Below, one piece after another: positions 6,965-8,109 of a DNA stretch of 8,109 bases. A model generated the notes under the pieces. It was not told where the DNA came from. It ran no database searches and was given only the letters and a program-made list of their open reading frames with translations. The translations under genes were made by a program, and so were the position numbers. Origin of the DNA: Promethearchaeia archaeon. Its GTDB lineage: Archaea; Asgardarchaeota; Lokiarchaeia; Sigyniarchaeales; SOKP01. The stretch lies in contig JAHQWS010000084.1 in the NCBI GenBank assembly GCA_029856295.1, forward strand, positions 1-8,109, written 5' to 3'. Numbering within the stretch: the stretch's first letter is position 1; each line of letters opens with the position of its first letter.

Positions 6965-7379
6965 TCAAAATGGAAAAAATAAAATTATGTTTATCATGTC
7001 AATTTTTTTTAGTGTTTTTCTTATATTTTTCTTTGCTACATCAGTCATAAATCCTGTGTCAATGGTAATTGCTAAAGGTCTTATTTTATATTCATATATA
7101 AATTTATAAAAAAGTGCTGTCGAATCTTTTCCTCCAGAATATCCAATAACACAATCATACTGTTGTTTTTTTTGGTTTTGCTTTATTTTTTCTAATGCTA
7201 ATTTCCAATCATCCAACGAGTTTTTCCTTAATTCATTATATATTTTGAACTTTGGACCAATTTTCATTATTATAAGCAGGATTATGGCAAAAATTGCAGA
7301 TACCATTAGGATTAGGCGTGATTCCTAAAAAATTATTAGGCAAAATACAATTTTTACAAAATAGTTGCTACGTTATCAT
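6965..7379 (-). pseudogene. Broken PP-loop ATP pyrophosphatase with N-terminal zinc ribbon (N-acetyl sugar amidotransferase-like)
   Basis: The remnant has two parts in different frames. In one, ATG at 7377-7379 is followed at codon 4 by TAG (7368-7370). The same frame then continues with CKNCILPN (Cys codons at 7358 and 7349) and GICNFCHN (7287-7298), a four-Cys zinc ribbon typical of the N-terminus of the PP-loop amidotransferase-like family. That frame stops at 7236-7238. The PP-loop signature SGGKDST (7118-7138) lies in another frame, open until 6965, in the context YDCVIGYSGGKDSTALFY. One extra base between about 7286 and 7238 explains the shift; removing one A near 7238 would restore the reading into YNELRKNSLDDW. 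The C-terminal catalytic half is missing or unrecognisable. Intact relatives adenylate a substrate and transfer an amino group or sulfur, for example in surface-sugar synthesis. Three independent lesions argue for a decayed gene. I tested the early stop and the shift as introns by eye and saw no convincing BHB. Confidence 0.75.

Positions 7380-8109
<730 letters not shown>

Noticed and set aside
6786..6968. 60-codon minus-strand frame after the PP-loop remnant
   Set aside because: The composition is AT-driven and no motif of the PP-loop family's C-terminus can be seen. It could be unrecognisable remnant sequence, but that cannot be supported.
7368..7370. In-frame TAG in the zinc-ribbon gene read as pyrrolysine
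   Set aside because: The gene also has a frameshift and a lost C-terminus, so decay is simpler, and no Pyl machinery or insertion context is visible.

Overview
The window is archaeal and probably from an Asgard (Lokiarchaeia-like) lineage. The archaeal placement rests on the 3' part of an archaeal-type 16S rRNA at the right edge, a tRNA with a bulge-helix-bulge (BHB) intron at a non-canonical position, an archaeal-type TGS-domain GTPase and a HerA-like ATPase. The Asgard placement is inference from the very AT-rich, lysine/asparagine/isoleucine-rich proteins beside a GC-rich rRNA, and from a 16S gene with no 23S behind it for more than 7 kb.

Layout from left to right: (1) a radical SAM gene (+) cut by the left edge, probably of the B12-binding type; (2) argininosuccinate lyase argH (-), which meets the radical SAM gene tail to tail with a 12-base overlap; (3) a short divergent promoter region, then a membrane-anchored HerA/VirD4-like P-loop ATPase of about 800 residues (+); (4) a TGS-domain translation-type GTPase (+); (5) a 57-residue single-helix membrane protein (-); (6) tRNA-Ala(UGC) with a 29-nt intron (-); (7) a broken PP-loop ATP pyrophosphatase gene (-) with an early stop, a frameshift and a lost C-terminal part; (8) a gene-poor AT-rich stretch with a candidate terminator; (9) the 3' end of 16S rRNA (-).

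The main discovery is in the GTPase gene. Read directly, its first 14 codons run into a TAG, and the rest of the protein is open in another frame with no start codon ahead of its P-loop. Removing exactly 32 nt (5079-5110) restores one 403-residue protein with an intact GKPSSGKST P-loop. The two junctions lie in the two 3-nt bulges of a textbook BHB structure: an outer helix, a bulge, a 4-bp helix, a bulge and an 8-bp inner helix. This is a strong candidate for a protein-coding intron cut by the tRNA-splicing endonuclease, a class known in archaea mainly from cbf5. It sits in phase 1 inside the nucleotide-binding loop of a probably essential GTPase. Unspliced mRNA could make only a 22-residue peptide. 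The tRNA-Ala intron about 1.6 kb away folds into a related BHB, so both would be cut by the same enzyme.

The remaining genes are functionally unrelated neighbours (arginine synthesis, a radical SAM enzyme, a membrane motor ATPase, translation). I see no mobile element, CRISPR array or defence cluster.
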